Source: CAVYUC01 sp963816685
Lineage (GTDB): Bacteria; Bacteroidota; Bacteroidia; Bacteroidales; Prolixibacteraceae
Direction of reading: 5' to 3'
Length of the DNA: 64,000 nt
Assembly (NCBI GenBank): GCA_963816685.1
Contig: CAWFMB010000014.1
Location: 682,001 to 746,000 of the forward strand
Shown here: one piece after another, positions 52,255 through 62,101 of the stretch
Position numbering within the stretch: position 1 is the stretch's first letter
Layout: the number at the start of each line of letters is the position of its first letter
The notes under the pieces: generated by a model
The model's input: only the letters and a program-made list of their open reading frames with translations
Told to the model about the DNA's origin: nothing
The model's database searches: none
Made by a program: the position numbers and the translations under genes

Positions 52255-53250
52255 TTAAAATTTTTGCGATTTCATTACATGCATCAGCTGGGTTTTATCC
52301 ACCGGAACAACTCCCAGTTTTTCACAAACCAGTCCGCCTGCAATGTTCGACATCATTGCCATTTTTTCGGGAGATAAACCCGCTGCCATTGCAAGACTTG
52401 CAACACCAATTACTGTGTCGCCGGCTCCTGAAACATCTGCAATATAGCGAATTACTGCCGGGTAATATTGCTCTTTTATTCCGTTGCTGATGAATACTCC
52501 CAGCTCGGAAAGTGTAATAAAAATCAATTTGAATTTCTGTTTCAGCTTTGCCTGCTGAGCAGCAGCTTTTAATGCTTCCAAATCGTTTTTCCTGATGTTC
52601 AGCCCCATTCCATCCACGAATTCCTTAAAATTGGGTTTGAACAAACTAACATTGTTATAAAATTCGAAATTTCGTTTTTTAGGATCAACTGCAGTCAAAA
52701 TGCCTTTTTGTAATGCAAGTTTATTTACTTTCTCAAAAAGTTTCGGTGTAATTACACCTTTGTCGTAATCAACAAAAATGATTACATCTACTTTATTTGT
52801 TTCAATCTGTTTACTGATTGCTGAAATCAAATCCGTTTCCAGCGCTTCAGAAATATAGGCAGTTGATTCTTCATCAACCCGTGCAATATGCTGTCCTTTG
52901 CTGATTATTCTGCTTTTAACCGTTGTAATCCGTTCCGGATCAACAAAAATCCCTTCGCAGGAGAGTTTATTTTGTTCTAGAAGTTTCTTGAATTTGCGGC
53001 CTTTATCATCATTTCCCACCACCGAAAAAAGCACCGGTGTAGCACCCAAAGCCTGAATGTTTAATGAAACATTGGCAGCACCACCCAAACGATTTTCGCG
53101 GTTGGTTACCGAAACAATTGGAATTGGAGCTTCGGGTGAAATACGTTCCACTTTTCCCCAAAGATATGTGTCAACCATTGCATCCCCAATTACAAGGACC
53201 CGCATTTTGTTGAACTGTTCAAATATCTGATTTACTTCTGTACTGTTCAC
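52255..53250 (-). CDS. hldA: D-glycero-beta-D-manno-heptose-7-phosphate kinase (HldA/RfaE1 type)
   Basis: A PfkB-family sugar kinase (331 residues) that phosphorylates heptose-7-phosphate for LPS core heptose precursor synthesis. It has the N-terminal GDAMVDTYLWGKVERISPEAPIPIV block, GGAANVSLNIQALG, and the GAGDTVIGVA catalytic motif near residue 277. The second, nucleotidyltransferase domain of the HldE fusion is absent, so its partner would be elsewhere. It stands between parA and priA, both on the same strand; spacing of about 96-122 bases suggests separate promoters. Confidence 0.88.
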   Translation of the reverse strand: MNSTEVNQIFEQFNKMRVLVIGDAMVDTYLWGKVERISPEAPIPIVSVTNRENRLGGAANVSLNIQALGATPVLFSVVGNDDKGRKFKKLLEQNKLSCEGIFVDPERITTVKSRIISKGQHIARVDEESTAYISEALETDLISAISKQIETNKVDVIIFVDYDKGVITPKLFEKVNKLALQKGILTAVDPKKRNFEFYNNVSLFKPNFKEFVDGMGLNIRKNDLEALKAAAQQAKLKQKFKLIFITLSELGVFISNGIKEQYYPAVIRYIADVSGAGDTVIGVASLAMAAGLSPEKMAMMSNIAGGLVCEKLGVVPVDKTQLMHVMKSQKF

Positions 53251-53269
53251 CCGATTTTTTTAAGAAGTA

Positions 53270-53277
53270 CAAAACTA
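53270..53277 (-). promoter_or_regulatory. -7 box (TAGTTTTG) of the HldA-type kinase gene
   Basis: CAAAACTA on the plus strand reads TAGTTTTG on the coding strand, 20 bases before the start codon. No exact -33 TTTG was found. Confidence 0.45.
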
Positions 53278-53346
53278 AGAAAAAAACAACGGCATAAAAA
53301 AGACAAGGATTATATTTATTCATTCCATCCGGCCAAATTAGCAATA

Positions 53347-55818
53347 TTACGAAGGATCTACATCAATATTTATGACACAACTGCTGTTTTCAGGAAGTTG
53401 TTTAACATCATAAATCGTTTGGTTGATAAATGTTTTAACCACTTCAGGATTTATTTTACGGCTGATTTTTATCCAGAGTTCTTTGTGGTACCATAACTGA
53501 ATGCGGCTTACCAGCGGGAATTCGGGGCCTAAAACAATCAATGACTTATTTTTTCTTAACCGGACGGCAAGTTGACTGGAAACACGATTAACAGGTTCAG
53601 TATTTTTATGTTTTACCACCAGCTTAATCAACCGGTAATAGGGAGGATATCTAAACAATTTTCGTTCTTCGAGCTGGAAATTAAAAGCTTTTGAATATTC
53701 CTGATTTTTTATGAATTCAATTAGCGGATGTTCAGGTTGAGTTGTTTGTATTACTACTTTGCCGCGGTTGTGCTTTCGTCCTGCCCTGCCACTCACCTGC
53801 GATATTAACTGATAGGCCCGTTCATGTGCCCTGAAATGTGGAAAGTTTATCAGGTTGTCTGCATTTAAAATTCCTGCTACACTCACATGTTCAAAATCCA
53901 GCCCTTTTGTAACCATTTGGGTGCCGATCAAAATGTCTGTTTTTCGGTTTTCGAGATTGTAAATGAGCTTTTGGAATGCGTTTTTCGAATGCGTGGTATC
54001 CAAATCCATTCGGGCAATCCGTGCATTTTTAAAAAGTGGTTTAAGTTCATCTTCAATTTTTTCTGTCCCGAAACCACGGGTTTTAATCTCCGGCGATCCA
54101 CAATTATGGCATGAATCGGGCAGCGGTTCACTATAGCCGCAATAATGGCAGTTGATCTGTTTTTTATATTTGTGATAGGTCAGACTTACATCACAGTTTA
54201 TGCATTTTGGAATCCAGCCACAATTGAAACACTGGACATAGGGAGAGTAACCCCTCCGGTTTTGAAAAAGAATAACCTGTTCTTTTTTTTCCATTGCCTC
54301 TTCCATCAAACCGAATAATTGGGGTGTTATAACCGAATGCATTTGTTTCTTTTTGTAAGCTTTTTTTAAATCAGCAACTATTATTTCTGGCAACTCCACA
54401 TCCGAGTGGCGTTTCAGGAGATTCACATGGCCATATTTTCCTTTCAATGCATTGAAATATGTTTCATATGAAGGTGTTGCCGAACCAAGCAAAACTTTTG
54501 CATTATTCTGAAAACCCAAAACTACCGCCATATCGCGTGCGTTATAACGCGGTGCAGGATCGAATTGCTTAAACGAATTTTCATGTTCTTCATCAACAAT
54601 TATAATTCCCAGGTTCGCAAATGGCATAAACAATGCAGACCGGGCTCCTAAAATCACCTGGTATCCTTCGTTGGGCTGTGTTTGAAACTGCAACACTTTT
54701 TCCCAGATTTCAACCCGCTCCTGGTTATTAAGTTTCGAATGATAAATACCAACTTTCTTCCCAAAACTGTTTTTCAGACGTTGAATGATTTGAGTTGTCA
54801 ATGCAATTTCGGGAACCAGATACAACGCCTGTTTCCCGCTTTTTAAAACTTCATCGATTAAGTGAATATAGATTTCTGTTTTACCGCTTGCAGTTATTCC
54901 GTGAATCAACGTAACATTTTTCTCTTTAAACGACTCTTTAATTTCAGCCAGCGCTTTTTCCTGATATTTATTCAGCAAATTAATATTTACCTGCCCGTTT
55001 TCCATTTCCTCAATGCGTGAAACCTGTTTCTGGAACTGGACAAGAATTTTCTTTTTTACCAGTTCGTTTAAAACTGAAGAATTAAAACGGGTATATTCAA
55101 GTAACTCTTTCTTCCCGATTGAATGTAGCTGGCCTGCTTCGAAAATGCCTGTTTTTTCTGAAAAAAGAAGTAAAAGTGCCCTTTGTTTTTTTGCCCGGTT
55201 AAGAGATTCGAGATGAAAATGGAGTTGTTTTTCTGTTTTAATTGAAGGATGAAGCTTTATAAACGTTTCGTTTTTAGGTGTATATTTTGATTTGATTCTT
55301 TCTTCTATTTGGATAACATTTTTTTTCAGTAACGATTTTAATGCTATCCAGGAAAAATTACTGCCCAGTTTCCTCTGCAGTTCATCGGGTGATGAAACAT
55401 TATTTTCTACTTGCTGAAGGATTAAATATTCCTTTTCGGTTAATTGTTGTTCGTCATCATTTGAAGCAGGAATAATTTTGGATTTGCTTTCGAGCTTTAA
55501 CCCCGAAGGAAGCGCTGCCCTGAAAACATCGCCCAGAGTGCAACAGTAATAATTGGCTATCCAATTCCAAAGCTCCAGATTTTTAGGGAGGATTACCGGC
55601 TCTTCATCCAGAACTTGCTGTATTTCCTTTAATTCAATTCCTGCAGGACAGGTTTTTGAAAGTGAAACTACAAGCGCAGCATAAAACTTTTTTTTACCAA
55701 AATGAACAACTACACGCTTACCTGGATGAATCTGATTTTGTAATTCATCCGGAACTTTATAGGTGTAAGCATCGTGGAGTGAAAGCGGCAATATTACCTG
55801 GGCAAACAATTCGGGCAT
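53347..55818 (-). CDS. priA: Primosomal protein N' (PriA helicase)
   Basis: An ATP-dependent 3'-5' helicase that restarts collapsed replication forks. The 823 residues have an N-terminal 3'BD domain (with LHDAYTYKVPDELQ), a winged-helix segment, Walker A HGITASGKTEIYIHL near residue 310, Walker B IIVDEEHENSFKQ near 405, and the zinc region with paired Cys-x-x-Cys (CFNCGWIPKCINC and later CHYCG and CHNCG). The C-terminal helicase domain includes SQVSGRAGR. No strong promoter was found upstream. Confidence 0.96.
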   Translation of the reverse strand: MPELFAQVILPLSLHDAYTYKVPDELQNQIHPGKRVVVHFGKKKFYAALVVSLSKTCPAGIELKEIQQVLDEEPVILPKNLELWNWIANYYCCTLGDVFRAALPSGLKLESKSKIIPASNDDEQQLTEKEYLILQQVENNVSSPDELQRKLGSNFSWIALKSLLKKNVIQIEERIKSKYTPKNETFIKLHPSIKTEKQLHFHLESLNRAKKQRALLLLFSEKTGIFEAGQLHSIGKKELLEYTRFNSSVLNELVKKKILVQFQKQVSRIEEMENGQVNINLLNKYQEKALAEIKESFKEKNVTLIHGITASGKTEIYIHLIDEVLKSGKQALYLVPEIALTTQIIQRLKNSFGKKVGIYHSKLNNQERVEIWEKVLQFQTQPNEGYQVILGARSALFMPFANLGIIIVDEEHENSFKQFDPAPRYNARDMAVVLGFQNNAKVLLGSATPSYETYFNALKGKYGHVNLLKRHSDVELPEIIVADLKKAYKKKQMHSVITPQLFGLMEEAMEKKEQVILFQNRRGYSPYVQCFNCGWIPKCINCDVSLTYHKYKKQINCHYCGYSEPLPDSCHNCGSPEIKTRGFGTEKIEDELKPLFKNARIARMDLDTTHSKNAFQKLIYNLENRKTDILIGTQMVTKGLDFEHVSVAGILNADNLINFPHFRAHERAYQLISQVSGRAGRKHNRGKVVIQTTQPEHPLIEFIKNQEYSKAFNFQLEERKLFRYPPYYRLIKLVVKHKNTEPVNRVSSQLAVRLRKNKSLIVLGPEFPLVSRIQLWYHKELWIKISRKINPEVVKTFINQTIYDVKQLPENSSCVINIDVDPS

Positions 55819-55882
55819 GGATCCTGTTTCAACTTTTATTCAAAGTAACTAAAAATACAGAAAACTGCCTTGCAAAAGAGGG

Positions 55883-56746
55883 TTAATTAAACCTTTCTTC
55901 AACCCATTGTGCAACTTCTTCCATCAGCCAGTTTGGTGTTGATGTGGCCCCGCAGATACCTACAGATTTGACTCCTTCAAACCAATCAGGCTCAATTTCT
56001 TCAGTACGTGAAATGCGATACGAATTTGGATTTGCCTCTTTGCAAATGGTGTGCAAATATTGTCCATTCGAACTTTTATGACCTGCAACAAAAAGTATCA
56101 TGTCAAAATCTGTAACAAATTTACGGAGATGGGGAACACGGTTTGAAACCTGCCTGCAAATTGAATCTTTAATCTCTAAAGGAACTCCAGCCTTCATTTT
56201 CAATTTAACAGTGTCTGCAATTTCAACAAAATCTTCAACCCGTTTCGTAGTTTGGGAATAAAGCGAAACCGGCCGTGTAGTATCAATCTTATTTATATCG
56301 GCAATACTTTCGAGAATAATTGCATTTTGATCGATTTGCCCGTTGAGACCCACTATTTCGGCGTGGCCTTTTTTACCGTAAATAACCACCTGGCCATTAG
56401 ATGCAGCATTTTTATTGTACGAATCTTTTACTTTTTCCTGAAGGGTAAGCACCACCGGACAGGTTGCATCTATTAAATCGATATTATTTTTTTCGGCATA
56501 TTCATATGTTTCGGGAGGTTCACCGTGTGCGCGGATTAAAACCCTGCAGTTTTTCAGCGTATAATATTCTTCCCTTGTAACAGATTTCAGTCCGATTTTT
56601 TCAAGCCGTTGCACTTCCATCCCGTTATGTACGATGTCGCCGAGGCAGTACAATTCATCATTGTCTTTCAATTCACTTTCGGCTGATTTAATTGCTTTAA
56701 TTACTCCAAAACAAAAACCCGATCGTCTGTCAATTTCAACTTTCAT
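55883..56746 (-). CDS. ispH: 4-hydroxy-3-methylbut-2-enyl diphosphate reductase IspH
   Basis: The last enzyme of the MEP isoprenoid pathway, an Fe-S enzyme giving IPP and DMAPP. The 287 residues place the three cluster cysteines at Cys12 (FCFGV), Cys96 (ATCPVV) and Cys197 (SICRQVSNR), and carry the GATSTPNWL motif near the end. Its start codon overlaps the cmk gene by 11 bases, suggesting translational coupling. Confidence 0.96.
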   Translation of the reverse strand: MKVEIDRRSGFCFGVIKAIKSAESELKDNDELYCLGDIVHNGMEVQRLEKIGLKSVTREEYYTLKNCRVLIRAHGEPPETYEYAEKNNIDLIDATCPVVLTLQEKVKDSYNKNAASNGQVVIYGKKGHAEIVGLNGQIDQNAIILESIADINKIDTTRPVSLYSQTTKRVEDFVEIADTVKLKMKAGVPLEIKDSICRQVSNRVPHLRKFVTDFDMILFVAGHKSSNGQYLHTICKEANPNSYRISRTEEIEPDWFEGVKSVGICGATSTPNWLMEEVAQWVEERFN

Positions 56747-57440
56747 GTGTAACAGTTTTTTCTTTTATTTTACTCAGCGCCCACTCAAGTTGTTCTTCGC
56801 GCGTCATATTGCTATTGTCTAAGACCAGGGCATCATCTGCCTTTTTAAGCGGACTTATTTTCCGGGTTGAGTCAATTTCATCCCTCTCTTTTACATTTTT
56901 TAGAATTTCCTCAAAATCAACCTTTAGATTTTTCTCTTTTAATTCAAGAAAACGACGTTGCGCTCTGATTTCCGGTGAAGCAGTCATAAAAATTTTAAGT
57001 TCAGCATCAGGAAAAACCACAGTTCCAATATCGCGGCCATCCATTACAATCCCCTTGTCTTTGCTGTTTTCGCGCTGCTGCTTAACCAATTCATGCCGCA
57101 CTTCGGCAATAGTACTGATTGGACTTACATTTTGTGAAACTTCAAGCTGACGGATTTCATCTTCTATATTTTCACCATTTAAAAAGGTGGTATTTTTTTC
57201 TGAATTATCATCCCAGCAAAACGTTATTTTTATGTCCTTCAATCCCGAAACAACTTTATCCACGTCTGGTATTCCATTAGTAATCCACCCATTGCGCAGG
57301 GCAAATAAAGTTACTGCACGATACATCGAACCGCTGTCGATGTAAATATAACCAAGCCGGCGTGCCAGTGATTTTGCCATTGTGCTTTTACCGCACGACG
57401 AGTGGCCGTCAATTGCTATAACAATTTTACTTTCGGTCAT
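56736..57440 (-). CDS. cmk: Cytidylate kinase Cmk
   Basis: Phosphorylates CMP and dCMP. The 234 residues start with the P-loop IAIDGHSSCGKSTMAKSLA and a YIDSGSMYRAVTL segment, and contain the MDGRDIGTVVFPDAELK motif. It forms a small operon with ispH (11-base overlap) and lies downstream of porQ. A well-formed promoter lies upstream. Confidence 0.96.
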   Translation of the reverse strand: MTESKIVIAIDGHSSCGKSTMAKSLARRLGYIYIDSGSMYRAVTLFALRNGWITNGIPDVDKVVSGLKDIKITFCWDDNSEKNTTFLNGENIEDEIRQLEVSQNVSPISTIAEVRHELVKQQRENSKDKGIVMDGRDIGTVVFPDAELKIFMTASPEIRAQRRFLELKEKNLKVDFEEILKNVKERDEIDSTRKISPLKKADDALVLDNSNMTREEQLEWALSKIKEKTVTHES

Positions 57441-57455
57441 TTTTTTAATTTACAA

Positions 57456-57488
57456 CAAAGATAAAGGATTTTTTAAATCAGACACAAA
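57456..57488 (-). promoter_or_regulatory. Promoter of cmk-ispH (TTTG-N21-TATCTTTG)
   Basis: On the minus strand, TTTG at 57488-57485 and TATCTTTG at 57463-57456 are separated by 21 bases, 15 bases before the cmk start. Confidence 0.7.
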
Positions 57489-57505
57489 AGTCTTTTACCG
57501 ATGAG

Positions 57506-58522
57506 CTAGTTTAAATTAATTGCAAGTGAAAAAAGATTTGAAGAACCGGCCAGATGAAACCTTGAGGTGGCAAAATCGAAGTGAAAACGTTTTACTTTTA
57601 CCCCAAAACCCAATGAAAAACCAACTGTTGAGACTTTTTCTTCAAATTTTAATTCCTGTCTGCGCTGATAATTGTAACCTGCCCGCAGTGTGAAATTATC
57701 CGACGGCTGAAGTTCCACCCCCAAAATCACGTGACGCATAAATTGTTTGGTGAAGCTTTCTTCCCGTTCAAAAACAGTGGTAATATCTTCTTCCAATTCT
57801 TCATTATAAGAGAGATCCCAATGATTCAGTTGTTGTAAGGTTAACAAAAATACAACCGGTGCATGTTCAAGCTTTTTACTAATGCCGGCCTGTAAATCGA
57901 ATGGAATTGGTTCACGGTTTCCATCTTCGTAATAAGTTGTAATTTGAGTGCCAATATTCTGGCCAACCAGGCCTACGTTTGTAAATCCGTCTTTGCTGGT
58001 AAAACTTACGCCCAAATCAGCAGCAATACCAAAGGAGCGGTAACTTTCAAAAACAGAAAAAATTGGTTTTAACGTGGCTCCGTAGTTCAGCCTTTTATAA
58101 TGATTTGAATAGATAATATTTAATGCATATTCCGCCGCAGTGAAATTATTACCCGTCAATTCGCCGGTTTCCAGTGCTTCCCTGAAATTTCCGTAATTAA
58201 TATAATGCATTCCGAGGGCAAAGTTTCCAATGTTATCATAAGTTTTTGCATAAGAGGCATATCCGTAATTTACGTCAGCAAAATAATTGACATAATTGAT
58301 TAGAATGCTGTTTTCCATTGCCTTGTGCAGTAATGCAGGATTGTGAAAAGGCAGGTTTAAATCGGTGGAATCCAAAATAGCCACCTGTTTTCCACCAAGC
58401 GCTGCAATGCGGGCCGAATTGGTTAATTCAAGAAACTGGTAGGTTTTTTCACCACCTATTTGTGATTTACCGGTAAGAACGGCAAGGCAAAAAATAATGA
58501 TTAGGCAGAACTTGTGTTTCAT
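57506..58522 (-). CDS. porQ: Type IX secretion system protein PorQ
   Basis: An outer-membrane protein of the type IX secretion system of Bacteroidota, needed for sorting and A-LPS attachment of cargo. The 338 residues have a signal peptide (about 1-20, ending Gly-Lys-Ser-Gln) and then a 14-strand-like FadL/PorV-type beta barrel rich in Tyr, Gly and Asn, ending with an aromatic-containing strand. The gene order porQ, cmk, ispH is one I associate with this phylum. The beta-helix cargo with a type IX sorting domain lies in the same window. Confidence 0.9.
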   Translation of the reverse strand: MKHKFCLIIIFCLAVLTGKSQIGGEKTYQFLELTNSARIAALGGKQVAILDSTDLNLPFHNPALLHKAMENSILINYVNYFADVNYGYASYAKTYDNIGNFALGMHYINYGNFREALETGELTGNNFTAAEYALNIIYSNHYKRLNYGATLKPIFSVFESYRSFGIAADLGVSFTSKDGFTNVGLVGQNIGTQITTYYEDGNREPIPFDLQAGISKKLEHAPVVFLLTLQQLNHWDLSYNEELEEDITTVFEREESFTKQFMRHVILGVELQPSDNFTLRAGYNYQRRQELKFEEKVSTVGFSLGFGVKVKRFHFDFATSRFHLAGSSNLFSLAINLN

Positions 58523-58550
58523 TCGTTTTTACACGTTTTCAGTAAAACGC

Positions 58551-58558
58551 CAAAGGTA
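58551..58558 (-). promoter_or_regulatory. -7 box (TACCTTTG) upstream of porQ
   Basis: CAAAGGTA on the plus strand reads TACCTTTG, 29 bases before the porQ start. No exact TTTG at the -33 position was found. Confidence 0.45.
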
Positions 58559-58758
58559 TTTAATTATTATAAAGTGCAGAACTTTAAAATCGTCCAAATT
58601 TAAAAGGAGAAAAACAGATGGAAGCAGTTAAAATACTGTAGCTGTAAAATTATTATCGACCAGTTAAACAACAAAAGAAGTTTTTCAAACCAGAAAGTGA
58701 CGATGTATCATATGAATTAACAGCCTGTGTAATTAAAACGAAGATAACATCTGTATAA

Positions 58759-59262
58759 TTAGAAGTTGTGTGTTTTCAGTTCCTCAAATATTTCATATAC
58801 CACCGGGCAGGTTTCGCAGTTTTTATGCGAGAGTTGAAGAATCTGGTAAAACCGTTTCCGGTCGGTATGCGGATATTCGCGGCATGCTTTCGGCCGGTTT
58901 TCATAAACCATGCAGTAATTATCGGGCAAAAGAAACGGGCAGGGATGTTCTCTAAAAACATAATCGTCGTCTTCATCAGCTTCAACGTATTGTTCAATAA
59001 ATTCTGCCTCCTTCATTTTTAAATGTTTTGCCAGCCGTTCAATATCTTTTTGTATTAAGCGGGGACCAATGGTATTACAGCAATTGGCACAATCGAGGCA
59101 ACTAAAACCGGTAAAGGCATCTACATGCAAAGTATGAATGATATCGTCAAGATTTTTGGACTTCTTCTTCTTAAGCTTTTTTAAAAAAGAAGCTGTTTCC
59201 TGACGGGTCTTACCGGTTAATATTTTTAATTCTTCAGGTGTTTTGTATGCAACTTTCTTCAT
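58759..59262 (-). CDS. YkgJ family cysteine cluster protein
   Basis: A 167-residue protein with the CLDCANCC cysteine cluster near residues 56-63 and additional Cys at HPCPF, NYCMVY and KACREYPH, the pattern of the YkgJ/UPF0153 family, which is suggested to bind zinc or iron. The first 45 residues are Lys-rich and may be coiled. It is 3 bases from the EamA gene stop on the same strand. Confidence 0.85.
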   Translation of the reverse strand: MKKVAYKTPEELKILTGKTRQETASFLKKLKKKKSKNLDDIIHTLHVDAFTGFSCLDCANCCNTIGPRLIQKDIERLAKHLKMKEAEFIEQYVEADEDDDYVFREHPCPFLLPDNYCMVYENRPKACREYPHTDRKRFYQILQLSHKNCETCPVVYEIFEELKTHNF

Positions 59263-59265
59263 CTT

Positions 59266-60198
59266 CTAACCTTTTCTTTGAGTTGCTGCATCAAGGACTT
59301 CAAACTTGTTCTTTCTGGATTTTAATTTAGCCTGTGCAAGAAAAAGTCCGGCGACAACAATTGCAATTCCTGCTATTTGCTGTATTTCAAGATTTTCGTC
59401 CAGAATAAAAAAAGAAAGTATGGCAACAAAAACAGGAATCAGGTTAATAAATGTATTGGAGCGGTTTACACCAAGTTGCCTGATACTTTGTGTAAAAAAA
59501 ACAAATGCAAGTGTAGAAGCAAAAACAGCCAAAAACACTATTGCTTTAAATGACTGAGGATGAAAAGGTGTGTGTATAAAATCTTTAAAATCGACAATCA
59601 GCCAAATGGGAAGAAACAACAAAACACCAATGGTATTCTGATAGGCTATAATTGTAAAAGTATTGTAACGACCAACAAGCGACCGAAGTACAATTGAATA
59701 GGCAATTGCTCCGAGAACGGCCATAAATTCAAGGCTGACACCAGTGAGGGAAGCTTCAAATTTAAAAGAACCGTTTAAAACCACCAGGCCGACTCCAATA
59801 AAAGAAAAAAGCAAACCTGCAGCATTCATCCACTTTAGCTTTTCACGGTAAAAGTACCAGGCTACAACCGGAGAAATGAGCGGAATAGTGGCAACAATTA
59901 CCGCTGCAACTGTTGACGAAACATATTTCAATCCGTAGCTTTCACCTAAAAAGTAAATGAATGGTTCAAAAAAAGCCATTAATGCAAACAGTGCCAAATC
60001 TTTTTTGGAAGGCTTTTGAAGACGTTTTAAATATCCGGCAATAAGGATAATAAGTAGCGCTGAAATAGCCAGCCTGATGATAACAACTGTAATTGGCTGA
60101 TATGCGATGTATGCTATTTTAAACCATATAAACGAGAAGCTCCAAAAAAATGCAGCTCCCAGCGCTGAACCAAATGCTAGGATGTTTTTATCTTTCAT
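59266..60198 (-). CDS. EamA/DMT family transporter
   Basis: A 310-residue membrane protein with ten hydrophobic segments arranged as two EamA repeats of five helices, typical of the drug/metabolite transporter superfamily. Substrates in this family vary widely and cannot be read here. The gene is followed by a YkgJ gene 3 bases later, so the two are probably cotranscribed. Confidence 0.88.
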   Translation of the reverse strand: MKDKNILAFGSALGAAFFWSFSFIWFKIAYIAYQPITVVIIRLAISALLIILIAGYLKRLQKPSKKDLALFALMAFFEPFIYFLGESYGLKYVSSTVAAVIVATIPLISPVVAWYFYREKLKWMNAAGLLFSFIGVGLVVLNGSFKFEASLTGVSLEFMAVLGAIAYSIVLRSLVGRYNTFTIIAYQNTIGVLLFLPIWLIVDFKDFIHTPFHPQSFKAIVFLAVFASTLAFVFFTQSIRQLGVNRSNTFINLIPVFVAILSFFILDENLEIQQIAGIAIVVAGLFLAQAKLKSRKNKFEVLDAATQRKG

Positions 60199-60216
60199 GC
60201 AATTTTAAAATTGACA

Positions 60217-60224
60217 CAAAAGTA
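60217..60224 (-). promoter_or_regulatory. -7 box (TACTTTTG) upstream of the EamA gene
   Basis: CAAAAGTA on the plus strand reads TACTTTTG, 19 bases before the start. A TTTG at 60253-60250 is 25 bases upstream, just beyond the usual spacing. Confidence 0.45.
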
Positions 60225-60248
60225 GTGTTTTCTGCCAATTGAAGGTAT

Positions 60249-61676
60249 TCAAATTTTAATTGCTGCAACGGTTGGTTTTCCTGAATACATATGAAAAAGA
60301 AAATAGGTAAGTGCAGAAAATGATATCCCAAAAATATTGGCATCCAGCCCAAAAGGAAGGTCCAGTCCGGTTAAAATCAGAATCAATGTCATACTTCCAC
60401 CTGAAATCATCGACCAGAATGCACCGGCAGAACTCCTGCTGTTCAGGAAAATTCCTGCAAGAACAGGAACAAACAGGCCGGAAACCATGAACGAATAGGA
60501 GTGAAGCATGAGCTGAAGAACATTTGGAACTTTCCAGGAAATCAGCAATGCGAGAATGCCGAGGAAAAGCGTGGTGACCTGTGACAATGTCATTATCTTT
60601 GGTGACTTGTGACGTTTGAAAATATCTGTAATTACATTCCCTGAAGCTGCCATTAAACAGCTGTCGGCAGTTGACATGATTGCTGAAAAGTAGGAAGATA
60701 ATATGATGCCCGTTAAACCAACCGGAAGAATTGTCCGCAGAAGAACCGGTAACCCCATTTCAGGGTCAAAGGCTGCTGAAGAAGTATGGCCGATTAATCC
60801 GTTCATAAAAGCCGCTTTTGCAAAAAGCCCAAGGATTACTCCGGTAAAAGCCATCACCGGATATTCAAACAATCCGGCAATAAACCATGCACGTTGTGCA
60901 GTTTTTTTATCTTTCGATGCGTAAATCCGCTGGTACAATGTCATCCCGATAAACCAGATGGGAACGATGGTGATAAACCAGTTAACGATTTGCTGCCATG
61001 AAATTTCAGTTAAACTGAAAAAATGATGCGGTAGTGTATTTTTTAATGTTTCGTAACCTCCAATTCCGAAATAACAAAATGGAAGGGCAATAAAAACCAA
61101 CCCGATCATTAGTACAAGCCATTGGATTGTATCGGTGTAAATAACTGCTTTTATACCACCAATTGAGGTGTAAACTACTGCAATGGCTCCCATTATTATT
61201 AAAGCCATTTGCAACGATATTCCCGGGAAAGTTGCGGAAGCCAGTTTGGCGCCGGCGAGAATTTGTGAACTTGTAAATCCCAAATACCCGATTGCAGAAA
61301 TTATACCGGCAACAAATGCAACTTTACTGTTGTAAAGGTGCTGTAGGAATTGCGGAAAGGAAAGAAAATTGTGCCGGGCAGCAAGTTTCGAAACTTTGGG
61401 AATAAGCAAAACTGCACTGAGCCATGCGCCAATCAGGCCGGTAAACAGTAACCATGTTCCGGAAAGCCCCATGACAAATCCCAGGCCTCCCAATCCAATT
61501 GAAAATCCGCCCCCAACATCTGTTGCAACAACCGATAACCCAATATGCATTGAATTCATTTTCCTGCCTCCAACAAAATAATCATCGGCAGAATTATTTT
61601 TCCGCATAAAATAAAATCCAATTCCAAGCATAAATGCAAGGTAAACTGCAAATATCAGGAAATCAATCCAGTGCAT
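60249..61676 (-). CDS. Sodium:solute symporter family transporter
   Basis: A 475-residue SSS-family (LeuT-fold) transporter with about 13 membrane segments. An early region has GGRKMNSMHIGLSVVATDVGGG, and the later SSYFSAIMSTADSCLMAASG contains the sodium-binding helix 8 motif. SSS proteins import sugars, proline, betaine, pantothenate and other solutes with sodium. It follows the two tiny genes of the abl locus by 4 bases, so it probably imports an osmolyte or a lysine-related compound; that is inference from context. Confidence 0.9.
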   Translation of the reverse strand: MHWIDFLIFAVYLAFMLGIGFYFMRKNNSADDYFVGGRKMNSMHIGLSVVATDVGGGFSIGLGGLGFVMGLSGTWLLFTGLIGAWLSAVLLIPKVSKLAARHNFLSFPQFLQHLYNSKVAFVAGIISAIGYLGFTSSQILAGAKLASATFPGISLQMALIIMGAIAVVYTSIGGIKAVIYTDTIQWLVLMIGLVFIALPFCYFGIGGYETLKNTLPHHFFSLTEISWQQIVNWFITIVPIWFIGMTLYQRIYASKDKKTAQRAWFIAGLFEYPVMAFTGVILGLFAKAAFMNGLIGHTSSAAFDPEMGLPVLLRTILPVGLTGIILSSYFSAIMSTADSCLMAASGNVITDIFKRHKSPKIMTLSQVTTLFLGILALLISWKVPNVLQLMLHSYSFMVSGLFVPVLAGIFLNSRSSAGAFWSMISGGSMTLILILTGLDLPFGLDANIFGISFSALTYFLFHMYSGKPTVAAIKI

Positions 61677-61680
61677 CGAA

Positions 61681-61884
61681 CTACTTTGAATTGATATTAA
61701 TTTCGAACTGTAGCGGAGGATCAGAATGCTTTATAATCCCTTTCGACAATAAGTTGTTAATACACTGGTGACCGTGGTGGTAAGAAAGTTTATGTTCTTT
61801 CACCACTTCACCTAAAAAACTGGGACCGTTTTCATCGAGAAACTTTACAATTTTTAATTCGGTTTTATCTTTAACTTTTGGCAT
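61681..61884 (-). CDS. Small winged-helix-like protein
   Basis: A 67-residue protein with a helical, charged sequence reminiscent of a minimal winged helix-turn-helix (ELKIVKFLDENGPSFLGEVVKEHKLSYHHGHQCINNLL), ending in a beta strand. It lies between the abl genes and the symporter gene, 4 bases before the latter, so it could be a regulator of the operon. I recognise no named family. Confidence 0.6.
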   Translation of the reverse strand: MPKVKDKTELKIVKFLDENGPSFLGEVVKEHKLSYHHGHQCINNLLSKGIIKHSDPPLQFEININSK

Positions 61885-61898
61885 ATTTTTATTTCATT

Positions 61899-62099
61899 TT
61901 AAAATTTATAAGGTGTCGTATCCTCATTAATAAGTTGTCCCTGTTCCAAAAGCTGAAATCTTTTGCAGTTGTTCCAACCTTTTGGTCCGCGGTTGCAAAA
62001 CACATTTTTAATAAGAAACAACGGTTTTTTTATTCTCTTGTTTTTATTCTGATAAACAGTGCACTCTCCTGAATATTTGCATAATTTTCCTAAATGCAT
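61899..62099 (-). CDS. Small cysteine-containing protein of the abl locus
   Basis: A 66-residue protein with four cysteines: CKYSGEC near the start, then CNRGPKGWNNC in the middle, a pairing that might bind metal. It starts two bases after the ablB stop and ends 14 bases before the 67-residue gene, on the same strand. No signal peptide or membrane segment is visible. I do not recognise the family. Confidence 0.6.
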   Translation of the reverse strand: MHLGKLCKYSGECTVYQNKNKRIKKPLFLIKNVFCNRGPKGWNNCKRFQLLEQGQLINEDTTPYKF

Positions 62100-62101
62100 A
62101 A